DNA of 64,000 bases from Eustoma russellianum (Eukaryota > Streptophyta > Magnoliopsida > Gentianales > Gentianaceae), in the NCBI GenBank assembly GCA_036186865.1, contig AP025071.1, positions 9,587,451 to 9,651,450 of the forward strand, in the 5' to 3' direction. Position 1 is the first letter of the stretch. Each line of letters begins with the position of its first letter. The position numbers were made by a program, and so were the translations under genes. The notes under the pieces are model-generated. The model was given only the letters and a program-made list of their open reading frames with translations, did not search any database and was not told the DNA's origin. Below, in pieces: positions 22,571-32,391 of this stretch.

Positions 22571-22941
22571 GTATTACCTTCAAGGGAGGTCGTCAGTACC
22601 AAAATGTACCCACCAATGAAAAACAAAACGGGACAGCAAGAGCATCAATTTCTTCGTCTCAGAACAAAACCAGTGGTATGCCTTTATGTCTGGAGATTAT
22701 TTTCTGTAAGATAGAGACTGGAGCAGCTGCGGTGGAACCAGAGACGACTGCCGCAAATGTCGGAGGTTGCGATGGCGGCTACATGGTTGCGATCGCAGCC
22801 TAGAGTTGATTACTGGGATGAAACGGAGGGCAGGAGAAGTGCGAGTGACAGAAGAGGATTGGAGACGATGAAGATTTGCAGCAGTGATGGCGGCTAATGC
22901 CGCCAGGGTTCGCTGTCGCCTGAGAGCATTTTTCTCATTCC

Positions 22942-23132
22942 TATACATACATACATACATACATACATATGTATATAGGCATGTATGTGTGTATGTATAA
23001 TGATAGACACAAACACACAAAACATGTTTATGTATGTATATGATAGAAACAAACATATAGATATACATATCTATCTCTGAATGTGTCTATCTATATACAG
23101 ACATGCATATATATACATATACATATGTACAC

Positions 23133-23199
<67 letters not shown>

Positions 23200-23220
23200 A
23201 TGTATGTATGTATGTATAAC
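22942..23220. repeat. (TATG)n / (TA)n / (TG)n compound microsatellite
   Basis: Runs of TACATACA, TATATATA (about 23134-23164), TGTGTG and TATG (about 23165-23216). It separates LINE1 from the MULE. Related tracts continue at 16920-17017 and 26440-26556, as if one larger tract had been split by insertions. Confidence 0.9.
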
Positions 23221-23225
23221 AAATG

Positions 23226-23266
23226 TAGGAAAAAGACAAAATATATTAGTATTATTAAGAAAACCC
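23226..23266 (+). repeat. MULE left terminal inverted repeat
   Basis: This pairs with the complement of 26393-26435, with about four fifths of positions matching by eye and a few single-base gaps. Confidence 0.65.
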
Positions 23267-23267
23267 A

Positions 23268-23395
23268 TGGCACACCGCGGTTCAGTCAAAACATTGAAGC
23301 ACACCGCGGTTATGACAAAATCATAATACATAATGCGGTTCTGTCAAAATTGCAATACACACTTCGATTTTAACACAACATGGTGTGCCGCCTTG
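23268..23395 (+). repeat. MULE left subterminal repeats
   Basis: Three or four copies of a unit around CACACCGCGGTT.(A/T)GTCAAAA lie just inside the left end. Similar units lie inside the right end at 26240-26350. Confidence 0.65.
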
Positions 23396-23457
23396 GTTTC
23401 CTATAAAACCATCTCAATTTCTCCAACCTGAAAAAACATCATATCCAATTAGATAAA

Positions 23458-25300
23458 ATGACAACTCCACTTATTAATATATTGCTATGTTTTGGGGGTA
23501 TACTTTTGCCATTAAGCAATGGAGTTGGTTATGACATAAATCCAACCAAACTGATGAGAGTTTCGCGTAGTATATCATACTCGGAGTTTCTCCAACGAGT
23601 TAAAACAATGCTCGAATTAAATATAGATGTGGAAGCGATTGATCTGGTGTGCCTATGTCCTTTCATCTCAACCGTTGTCGAATACTTTTATAGTGTTACT
23701 CGTATTTCAGATGATGAAGATCTCGAGTCTACCTTGGAAATCCCGATGCGTTGTTTAAATATTCCAACCGTAGAAATTTATGTGAGCGTTATTGATGTCA
23801 CAAAAATAAATCCATCAAATGTGGGCAGCAATAAAGGTAATTATGTTGATATTCTTGGGACATCTTGGAGGTACAATGTAGGAGGTTGCAGCTTGTCACA
23901 GGCGCTAATGGAAATTCTAATGGATGTAGAAAACGATGATGACGATGTTGACGACTATGAAGTATACAATGAGGAGGGAGAAGACAAGAAGAAGACCGTT
24001 TAGAGGACCTTGAAGAGGAAGAAGACATTCCAAGGATTATGAGGCGGCATTACTTCACCATGAGGCAAACATTCCTTTTTTGAAGATTGTGGTGGCCAGA
24101 AGACACTGTAATTAATAGATGGAGTGAGATTAGAAGAGTATGGAAAGAGAGCAGACCAGATAAATTATAGTTGAATATGTTGTTCAAAACCAAAGATGTT
24201 GTGAAACATGCCGTACAATTATGGTCCATGAAATAAAACTGGTTCTACAAAGTGATGTCTAGTCCGCCAAAATTTTGGTATGTTAGGTGCGCAAACTAGA
24301 AGACGCGGCATTTTCAGTGGCATCTTTGAGCAAGTTTAAGACAAACGCATACTTAATGGGAGATTGACATATTCTAGGACCGTCATAGCTGCACAAATAC
24401 AAACATCAAACGAATCATAGGAATGTCGATTCAAAAATAATTGGAAGAATGATTAGAGAACATATTAGTCATAATGTGAACTTCAGAACACATGACGTTT
24501 CAGAAACTATAAAAGACAGCTTGAATATGGACATCAACTACAAGAAAGAAGTGAGGGGAAAAAGCAATAACAATGGTGTATGGTGATTGGCTCAAATCTT
24601 TCCGTGAGTTGCCTCGTTATATGGTTGCCCTTGAAGCATCAAATGAAAGAACTATTTTCTGGTGAAGGCACGATCCAGAATTGAGCATTCTTGACATGAA
24701 GGTGTTTGATTCAATTTTTTCAGGCATTCAAACCATCAATTCTTGGGTTTCAACATTGTTGCTAGCTGATATCAATTGACGGTACGCATTTGTATAGCAA
24801 GCATGACGAGAAATTAATGATTTTTGTGAGGTTGATGCGGCTGAACACATACTTCCACTTGCTTATGCTATTGTTGATGAGGACAGTGAACAAAATTAGG
24901 CATGGTTGCTTAGGAACATTCGTCAGAATTTAATTGGCGACATGAAAGATGTATGTTTAATTTTGGATGATCCACCGGTCTTCATATAGCGATTCGATCA
25001 GATCCTACATGACAATCACCGTATGTGTATCGCAGATATTGTCTTTGTCATATCAAATTGAAGTTTTCACATAAGTCTTTAGACAATGAATTTATATACT
25101 TTATAGAAAATGTATGCTCCTATTGTGGAGTTCATGTGCAATCAATTTCTACAGATAAGTTTCCTGGTGAGGCATTAGCAGCTATTCTTTGGCCTGTTGC
25201 ATCAGAACACAAAGTGCACAAGTTTACAGAGTGTGTAGAGAAGATGAAAACGTTAAATAAAGATACATACGAATACCTTATATAAATTCCGCTTGATACA
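23458..25300 (+). pseudogene. MuDR/MULE transposase pseudogene
   Basis: The first intact stretch (23458-24003, start MTTPLINIL) resembles the N-terminal region of plant MURA-type transposases and ends in an acidic run. Near 24175-24240 MLFKTKDVVKHAVQLW is the MuDR DNA-binding motif. The DDE transposase domain is recognisable at about 24770-25000 by THLYSKHDEKLM, AEHILPLAYAIVDED and W-LLRNIRQNL. The downstream part (25025-25290) has CLCHIKLKF and MKTLNKDTYEYL. Multiple stops (for example at 24001, 24778, 24897, 24988) and frameshifts make it inactive. Confidence 0.8.
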
Positions 25301-25524
25301 TAGACATTGTCGCACGACGGTGGCAGTATATAATAACAATATTAGTCGTGGAAATGTGTCCTTAAGGAAGCTAGGCGTATACCATCGTTACAATGAATAT
25401 GTAATGTTTATTGTCATTAATGTCATTTGTATTTTAGCCTTTCGGTGACTATATTGTTGTTGTGTTTTATTAATTTTGGTATCCTTTTTTTTTGAATGAC
25501 TAAATGCAAGATTAAAGGTCAGGG

Positions 25525-25612
25525 TTAGGGTCAAGTTTAGGACAAAGGTTAGGGTTAAGGTTAGGGCTGGGGTTAGAGTCAGGGTTAGGAGTAGAGTCAG
25601 GCTAGGGTTATA
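25525..25612 (+). repeat. degenerate GGTTAGGG-type (telomere-like) stretch
   Basis: Repeated GGTTAGGG, GGTTAAGG, GGGGTTAG and GTCAGGGTTAGG variants run for about 90 bp. The six-base TTAGGG spacing appears more often than the common plant TTTAGGG. The units are irregular, so it may be an interstitial telomere-like remnant or a chance low-complexity run. Confidence 0.55.
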
Positions 25613-25773
25613 CTAAAAACAATAAATCATACAGTTAAAGAGACAACACACAAAGGATACCAATTGTAATACAATACAATTCTCACACCGCAAGGGTTAC
25701 TATTAATGAGACAATATAGAAAGCATAGACTAGACCTTTTTAGCTATAGTTACACGTCCACTGGTGGGTCTTT

Positions 25774-26103
25774 TTATGAGTTCCATAATTTCTTCATGTA
25801 GGTTTTGCCCTTGGAAGCCCATCTCCAATGTTGCTTTGACTCTTTTTGGTAATAGAATGTACGGTGAACGTTATCTGTTGTGGATAACATGTTAGTCCTT
25901 GTCTCAAACTTTGCATATTGTGACATCATTCTAATCAAGCCCTTCATGTTTGTTCGGACCTGAATATGGCCATCTACAAACGAATTCATGGTCATCTTTA
26001 TGTTTGTCTTTTCTGGCAGCAACAATGCGCTCCGAGTAAAGTCATCCAATGTTGTGCATTCTAAAACTTTTAGTCTTATAGGATCGGAATCCTTCCTAAA
26101 CAT
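25774..26103 (-). CDS. unrecognised ORF inside the MULE, antiparallel to the transposase (109 aa)
   Basis: The ORF starts MFRKDSDPIRLK at 26103 and ends MKKLWNS at 25774. It is basic and polar, with no signal peptide, membrane segment or motif I can name. It lies between the transposase relic and the right inverted repeat and reads towards the transposase, the layout known from MuDR (mudrA and mudrB convergent). It does not resemble the coding parts of the neighbouring retrotransposons. It may be a captured host fragment, a second MULE gene, or chance. Confidence 0.35.
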   Translation of the reverse strand: MFRKDSDPIRLKVLECTTLDDFTRSALLLPEKTNIKMTMNSFVDGHIQVRTNMKGLIRMMSQYAKFETRTNMLSTTDNVHRTFYYQKESKQHWRWASKGKTYMKKLWNS

Positions 26104-26239
26104 GAAAAAAAAACTTTCACTCCCTTTCCCAAATGTGAAATTCCAAACATCAATGCCGAATTTAAATAGGTTGTACAGAAGACTATATTAATGTATACGG
26201 TAGAATGAAGTTCTGTATGAAATTGGTTATGTCAAAACA

Positions 26240-26350
26240 GTAGTGTGCATCGTGGCTTGACCAAACCATGGTCTGCCAAAAATCAAATTGGCATGCCACG
26301 GTTCTGTCAAAACTGCAGCCCTTGACAGACCATGGTTTTGACAGAACATC
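26240..26350 (-). repeat. MULE right subterminal repeats
   Basis: Alternating orientations of a unit around CCATGGTTTTGACAGAAC and CCACGGTTCTGTCAAAAC are present. It is the counterpart of the repeats at 23268-23395. Confidence 0.6.
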
Positions 26351-26392
26351 CGTACATTGTTTGGGGTTTTCTTCCAAACCTGTAATAGAAGT

Positions 26393-26435
26393 GGGGTTTT
26401 TTTGATAAAACTAATATGTTTTTGCCTTTTTCTCC
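26393..26435 (-). repeat. MULE right terminal inverted repeat
   Basis: Reads GGAGAAAAAGGCAAAAAC at its outer edge on the minus strand and matches the left end with a few differences. Confidence 0.65.
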
Positions 26436-26439
26436 ACAC

Positions 26440-26556
26440 ATATATGTGTATACACGCACACACAAATATATATACATATACATATAAATATAGTATGTAT
26501 GCATATTTATATGTATATGTGTGTATATGTGTATGTATATCTGTGTGTGTGCATGT
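26440..26556. repeat. TA/TATG/TG microsatellite
   Basis: ATATATGTGTATACACGCACAC, TATATACATA and GTGTATATGTG units between the MULE and copia2. Confidence 0.85.
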
Positions 26557-26799
26557 TGTTAACTATGTAAAGGAGTATTTTTCATTGATGTATTTGTTTG
26601 TGTAAGGACCTATCTATAGTATTTTTTGTTAATTAAGGTAGGAAATACACACACAACATATACCCAGTATATCTCAACGACATCATAAGGTAGGAAATAA
26701 ATACAATAATATAATACAACGAATGCAAGAACATTCTTTCTTCCGTGACTATAGCTATGATTTGATATTCCTTAATTATTGCCATAGTATCTACTATCA
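26557..26799 (-). repeat. copia2 3' LTR (about 243 bp)
   Basis: On the minus strand it begins TGATAGTAGATACTATGG after a purine-rich CACGGAGAG and ends CATAGTTAACA. The first 60 bp on the plus strand match 31181-31250. Confidence 0.65.
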
Positions 26800-26819
26800 C
26801 TCTCCGTGAAGTTGAGTAT

Positions 26820-29800
26820 TGGGATTTTCTTTGCTTAACTTGCCCAATATTTTCTTGAAAATTTGCCCTGTAACAACTTTAGTAAGAATGTCCGACAGTT
26901 GGTCCTATGATCTTACAGATGGAAGTTCAATTGTGTCGTCTTCGCTCTTTTCTTTTATAAAGTGTCATCTACTTCCACATGTTTTTTTATGTCGCGCTGC
27001 ATAGGATTTGTTGAGATACTTATTGCTACTTTATTATCATATTTTAGTCGGCTCGGATGACTCGGTGGAAAGCCAAATACAGTCATTAATTTTTTTATCC
27101 ACAAAATTTATGTGCCTTTAACAATTCCTCATAATTTCGCTTCACTACTGGAAAGAGCTACTACCTTTTTTTTACTTCTTTATGTCATTAAGTTTTCTTC
27201 AACTTATGTAAAGTATCCTGATGTAGACCTTCGATCATTTGGATTACCAGTCCAATCTGCATCAGCATACGCTTCAATGTTAAGATTATTGTTTCTTTTG
27301 AATGTGCTTTCATGCCATATTGTATCCTTCCAATATCATACTATCCGCATGTCTGCTTCCATATGTTCTGGTTGAGGATGATACATGAGCTGACTTACAA
27401 CTCCGACTGCATATGCTATATCTAGTCGAGTATGTACCATGTAGATTAGTTTTCCAACCAGACGCTGATACCTTTTTTTTCTGTTGAGTCACCACCTTCC
27501 TCTATTCGAAGCCCATGATTAATTTATATTGGAGTATCTGTTGATTTACGATCAAACATTTCTACAAGTAAATCAAGAATATACTTCCGTTGAGATATAA
27601 AGATTCCTTTGCTGGATCATAAAACCTCACTTTCCAAGAAGTACTTTAGCCCTTTCGGGTTTTTATTTTCAAATTTTGTGAACAGATTATTTTCAGCTGC
27701 CTAATCTCATCGGTCTCACTTCCTGTCTTGATCTCATCATCTACGTAGATCATTAAGAAAGTAATCAGGCTTCTTATTTTTCTCAGAAGCAGAGTATAAT
27801 GAAAATTGCTTTGCTTGTAACAATATCGCTTCAATGCCATAGTAAACCTTCCAAACCATGCACGTATAGACTTTTTGAGTCCATATAGAGCCTTGCAGAG
27901 TCGACATGCCTCATCTTTCCAGAATCCATCATAGAATCCTTGTGGAGCTTCTATATATACTTCCTCTTTCAATTCTCTGCGGAGAAAAGCATTTCTTGTG
28001 TTGAACTAATGAAGTGGCCACTTCATGTTTGCTGCTACTCGGAACAAAACATGGATTATATCTATAGTTGCCACTGAAGAAAAAGTATCAGAATAGTCAA
28101 CACAATAAGTTTGAGTGTACGCTTTCTCCACAAGTTGAGCCTTGTATTGTTCTATGGTTCCATCAGCATTTTGTTTGATAGTAAAGATTCATCTGCATCC
28201 AAGCAGTCTTTTTTCTGCTGGAAGCCTGCTCTTCTCTAAATTACCACTCTTTTGAGCATCCATTTCCAAATTCATAGTCAAATACCACTCATTCTTCTGT
28301 TTGGACTCTTGAGCATTCCTTGGAATTTCCTGGTTGTACATAATCATGTAAACGTCTTTTCCACTTCTGACATGCTCCCCCATGACCAGGTTGCCTATTG
28401 GATACTTTCTACCTCGAGAAAGATATTCTTGTGAGTAACACACTAGTGGCACTTCTTGGTTACTCCTACGAGGCAAGATACACGTACTATTTTCAGGCAC
28501 TTCCAGATTAATGTCAACGTCATCATCATTAGTTACAGGGAGGCAGAATATGAGCTGAGTATTATTTCACGTACCTCTTGTTGGACATCAAACAAAGAAG
28601 GCCCATCAGTTGGTGATAATAGTTTGTCGACCCTCCTTATGTTAAGAGCGGTATGCTCAACTATTCCATCTACCTGCTATGTTAGAACAGCATCAGGAAC
28701 CTTGAGGTTATTTAGCCAACCTAGTGTTTTACTAAATTGCCCACTAGAACACGAGGTTGGTGGCTAACAAAATACTCAGACTCGAGAAAGACACAATATA
28801 TGATGATATAGGTCCGGTGAGTGATGGGATTATAGCTTCAATACCCTTTCTTACGGGTGGCATAGCCGACATGGGGATCAAGTTTAAATCTTTATGTTTT
28901 GGAAATATGGATAAACACAAAACATCCAAATGTGTATGATGTTAAGGTTAAAGTGGATCGAGTGGTGGTTTGGATAGGTTGGGTTTATATCGGAGTTTCG
29001 TGATGAAGGTTTTTTTGGCAAGGCGATTTAAAAGGTAAGTAGAGTTGGCTAAGGCTTCAAGACAAATTGTTTGTGGAACTTAGGAATCAAGCATCATATC
29101 ACAGATCATCTCAAAAAATATTCGAGGCTTTCCACCACACCCATTTTGTTGGGGTGCATTTGGGCACGACATTTGGTGGACTAGGCCGTGTTTTTTTGAA
29201 TAAGGCTTGCATGGATTCATTTACAAACTCTCTACTGTTGTCAGAGCAGAGAATTTGTATTTTGGTGTTCGATTCAGTATGAATCATTTAGAAAAAGCCA
29301 AAAACTCTTCTGGTACCTTTGACTTATGTTTCAGAAAATATTTCTGGGTCATGCGAGAGATATCATCCACAAATAACACGAAGTATTAAAACTAACTATT
29401 ATTAGAGATGGGAGCTAGACCTTAGCGTCGGAGTGTACCAAAAAATAGCATTGACGTGAGTGTTATTTGGATGGAATGTAACTCTATGATTTCGAGTACA
29501 AATGCACGTCTCATAAGTCATATGAGTTGTTTTATTTGTGAAAAAATATTGAAATAAAAAGTTTAGATACATAAAGACAGATGACATAGACGTTTGTGCC
29601 ATGACCAGAGTTGACTACTGATTATTCCTTGAGCAAACATGTCATGACCCTGATGAGCTATCTCATCAGCATAGTATAGGCCTTCGAGCTCAGTATCACG
29701 CTCAATAATCTTCTTCGTAATAATGTCCTAAAAAAGACAAAAAAAAATTAGGATACATTAGTACCACACAGTTCAGTTCCTTCTTTATTTCACTTAGTGA

Positions 29801-29995
29801 CAGTAATATCGATGCCAATGTTTGGACGTAGAGACAATTATTCAATTTCATCCTTTGAAAAAAAACAGGACTGTCTTGGACTTCTACCAGTTCTCCAATG
29901 CCCGTCTCGATATAGGATTTAATGGGTGCGGATAAATGTAGAAAATCTTTAAGTTCATATATCATAGCATCTACGGCTCTGCAGTCAAAGACCAT
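26820..29995 (-). pseudogene. copia2 pol: protease, integrase, RT, RNase H (decayed)
   Basis: Protease-like segment at 29995-29702 (LLSLSEIKKELNCVV resembles the copia LLSVSKxTKDLNC block). Pre-integrase and zinc region at about 29690-29400. Integrase fragments at about 29390-28745 (CPNAPQQNGCGG-like catalytic Glu region, then PKHKDLNLIPMSAM). RT at about 28500-27646 contains EEVYIEAPQGFYDGF, CRLCKALYGLKKSIRAWFGRF and MIYVDDEIKTGSETDEI, with the catalytic YVDD intact. The RT end and RNase H continue to about 26830 in changing frames (YMVHTRLDIAYAV-like; DQLSDILTK-like). Many stops and frameshifts. Confidence 0.78.
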
Positions 29996-29999
29996 TCAT

Positions 30000-30480
30000 T
30001 AGATTTTACTGGCCTTTTATGGGTGTAGAGCTAGTTTGATACAACTTTGGAGTGGAGATTTTTGTTATTATTATGGACTAAAATTTTTATTTTTGGATAA
30101 ATGTGGTGCAAAGGTTCACATTTTACCAACTGTGGGGACAAATGTGTAGAATATAGAGAGTCTAGAGGTAAAGGTGCAGAATCTAAGGACTCGGGGAGCA
30201 AATATGCAAAATTGACAGATTTTAGGGGCTAATTTATAAGAAGTTAAATATGTGTGCTAATAAGTGAGGGGTTGGGATTTATCAACCAACTACCTCCCTC
30301 TTTATTTTGGGTTCTCCTCTTTCTTCCCCACTATGGCAACCCAAACTCGAGATGTGCCTATGTTCCTTCGCCGCTGTTCCCTCTGATTATCCAGTGACTG
30401 CCGTCGTTGCAGATGGCTTGCAGGATGCCTATGGGATGGCTCTCCTTCGTTTACCTATTCGGTGTTTTAGTACCTTATAG
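30000..30480. other. non-coding stretch inside copia2, not copia-like
   Basis: This lies between the gag zinc-knuckle remnant and protease. It contains loosely repeated phrases such as GGGGACAAATGTGTAGAAT and GGGGAGCAAATATGCAAAAT (30130-30230), then a C/T-rich part with TTCGCCGCTGTTCCCTC. I do not recognise it; it may be a later insertion or a gene-leader fragment. Confidence 0.35.
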
Positions 30481-30485
30481 TTCTC

Positions 30486-30704
30486 CTACCACTCCGGATA
30501 CCCTAATAATTTGAAGCATTGCTCCTTTTGTATGACAGTGCATCCCGCTATGTATGGAATATAGATTTGTTTTTTCTTCCTACGGTGATGATTTTCAAGT
30601 AGATTTTGAGCGGATGCGTCCTCTTCCATCGGATTCAGTCCGACTTGCGAGTCTATTTTTGAGCAAATTATTGATCTGTGGTATTTTGAATCTCTTTCTG
30701 TCAT
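30486..30704 (-). pseudogene. copia2 gag zinc-knuckle remnant
   Basis: The frame ends in CFKLLGYPEW, the motif following the zinc finger of many plant copia Gag proteins (C-F-K-L-x-G-Y-P-x-W). Upstream sequence to 31160 has no clear Gag similarity left. Confidence 0.55.
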
Positions 30705-31166
30705 TATGGTTTGAGTTTGGCTGAACTATGTCGGATTAGTTCAGAGTTGTTGGTGGCTGTTTGAAGTGGCTCAATGGTCCTTCGCTCCTTTTTGGTTGAT
30801 TGTTTGTGGTCGGATTTATTGCTTGCTATGGTTTAGTAGGTTCTATGGCTGGTTCAATTTTATTTCTGACTTGTGTTTTCTGGTTGAATATGGCTTGATT
30901 TTTTCAATTGTCTAGGAAAAGTTTTTGATGATGATGAAGCTGTTTCTGAGTCTTACTAACTGTAGGTTGGCTCGTTGGTTTGTTTTGTGGTTGTTTATGG
31001 ATGGTTTTCTGGTTTGTGGGGCTATTTTTTGTTGTTACACACCTGTTTTACGACTGTTTTGGTGGCTGTGGTGGTTGTTTGATTTCATATATAGGATCGG
31101 GTTTTGGTCAGTATGAGAGAGGTAATTGAGACTGTGATGAATTTGTTCTGAGTCCCAAGATTAACA

Positions 31167-31180
31167 CTGCTCTGGTACCA
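31167..31180 (-). other. copia2 primer binding site
   Basis: The minus strand reads TGGTACCAGAGCAG directly after the LTR end, an iMet-tRNA-type site with one change (TATC to TACC). Confidence 0.75.
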
Positions 31181-31259
31181 TATTAACTATGTAAAGGAAC
31201 ATTTCCATTGATGTATTTGTTTGTGTTTACAAGGGCCTATATATAATACATGTAGAACA
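31181..31259 (-). repeat. copia2 5' LTR fragment
   Basis: This matches the first part of 26557-26799 on the plus strand (TTAACTATGTAAAGGA, CATTGATGTATTTGTTTGTG, CCTAT.TATA). It is cut by the copia3 LTR start TGTATAGCACC at 31260; the remainder is not found in the window. Confidence 0.7.
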
Positions 31260-32391
31260 TGTATAGCACCACTAGAAGGGGGGTTGACTAGTGAGTGCGG
31301 AAAAATTGGTTTTTAAAACTTTTTTAAATACAATAACTCAATTCAGAAAACAGATTCTGTTTTTAGATCCTGATTTAGATTAACTAGATGAATAGGTTGT
31401 ACACTTCCAAAAATCGTAAAATTGGTTGACAATGTTCTCTCAGATGTTATGAATATCTCACAAAAATTTCAGATTAAAATTCAAAGTCTAACCCCTTAAA
31501 AACATTTTTACTCAGATTGCGTCAATCTGCCAGAAACTGTTCTTCAAAATGAAAAATTTATTCCTATTAATTGACAACTCTAAATGATCTGAAAATTTTA
31601 TGGTATGACCCTTAGGATGTGTACTTTAATTGGTAGAAACAGTTTTTAAAATTCTTTTCGTAAGTATATCAACCATGTTGATGTTCTCAACTTTTGCAGA
31701 TCTGAGAATCACATTGCACTAGTCTCAGAACTATGAATATTTGAGTGACTTATACTTATCAAAATTTGATGAAACTTGTCCCAAATGAAAGCTACACGTG
31801 GCTATGCTTTAGCAAAATTTGGTGATTTTTGGAAAATTTTTTCTATTTTTACCGTGAGTATGAAAACGATGCAGAAACCTGAAACTGAAAGTAAAAGTGC
31901 TGAAAAGTAAGAACACCAAGATTTTTATACTGGTTTGGTTAAATCAACCTACTTCAGTCTTCGAGGACATCTTCCTCAGTATTCACTAAAACACAAATAA
32001 CATCTTGACACAAGGGTGACTGGAGTTAAACCACCAACTCCACCTTTTTACAACAAACAAAAACAACAACACGAACACCACCATCGAACAAATAAAGGTA
32101 TGATCACACCTTGAGCAACCTTGTATAAGAAATTAACGTATGTGGGTGGTATAATCAAAGCCTATATAGTATATGGAAGATAAGAATGATAGTCTTGAGG
32201 CTAATAGCAAGAGAAAAGAAGAGAATAGTCTTACTTGATCTTGATAGAATATGAACTTTGGCTTGCTTTGTCTTGAACATTTTGTCTCCTTTTATAGGTG
32301 TGTGGCCGCCCCCCTATGGCTGAATTCTCCCCTTGAAAATTGTCTTGAATATCTTGGAAGACTACCTTGTGTAATATTGTGACACACCATT
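31260..32391 (-). repeat. copia3-family 3' LTR, left part (cut by the gypsy array)
   Basis: It starts TGTATAGCACCACTAGAAGG and is homologous to 61429 onwards throughout (TGCGGAAAA..TTGGTTTTTAAAA, the CTTCGAGGACATCTTCCTC segment, ACACCATT). The homology continues in the 5' LTR beyond the point matching 32391, but here the gypsy LTR begins. The rest of this LTR is probably 55690-56084, beyond the array and LINE2. Confidence 0.78.

Larger units (their letters stand above)
17018..22941 (-). mobile_element. LINE1: L1-type non-LTR retrotransposon, near full length, decayed
   Basis: On the minus strand the order is 5' leader, ORF1 with a DUF4283-like domain and zinc knuckle, then ORF2 with endonuclease, RT, zinc-finger and RNase H, then a 3' tail ending in a short A run (T at 17022-17029 on the plus strand). 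TATACATACATACA is present at 17004-17017 and again at 22942-22955, a likely 14-bp target duplication, although the surrounding microsatellite makes chance repetition possible. The 5' edge (GAGAAAAATGCTC) resembles that of LINE2 near 55672, so both seem to start at the true 5' end. RNase H after RT is typical of a subset of plant L1 elements. Confidence 0.88.
23226..26435 (+). mobile_element. MULE: Mutator-like DNA transposon, decayed (about 3.2 kb)
   Basis: The ends are imperfect inverted repeats of about 40 bp: 23226-23266 and 26393-26435 (complement), sharing the blocks GGAAAAAG.CAAAA, ATATTAGT.TTAT and AAAACCC. Between them lies a broken MuDR-type transposase gene on the plus strand. Inside each end are short repeats containing CCGCGGTT or CCACGGTT followed by CTGTCAAAA. 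No 9-bp target duplication could be identified because both sides are microsatellite. Confidence 0.72.
26557..31259 (-). mobile_element. copia2: decayed Ty1/copia retrotransposon, 5' LTR interrupted
   Basis: The minus-strand order from high to low coordinate is 5' LTR fragment (31181-31259), primer site (31167-31180), gag remnant, protease, integrase, RT, RNase H and 3' LTR (26557-26799). Both LTR copies share (plus strand) TTAACTATGTAAAGG followed by CATTGATGTATTTGTTTGTG. The order PR-IN-RT-RNase H is that of Ty1/copia. The copia3 LTR inserted into its 5' LTR at 31259/31260. Heavy decay makes this one of the older layers. Confidence 0.8.

Noticed and set aside
23081..23373. Tyr/Ile/Val-rich frames over the microsatellite
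   Set aside because: They are translations of (TATG)n and (TA)n; no gene evidence.
25525..25612. Telomere or chromosome end
   Set aside because: The units are irregular and short, and element sequence continues on both sides.
30925..31116. Plus-strand hydrophobic frame (possible membrane protein)
   Set aside because: It lies in the copia2 5' region on the opposite strand, next to the primer site, in T/G-rich DNA; no supporting context.
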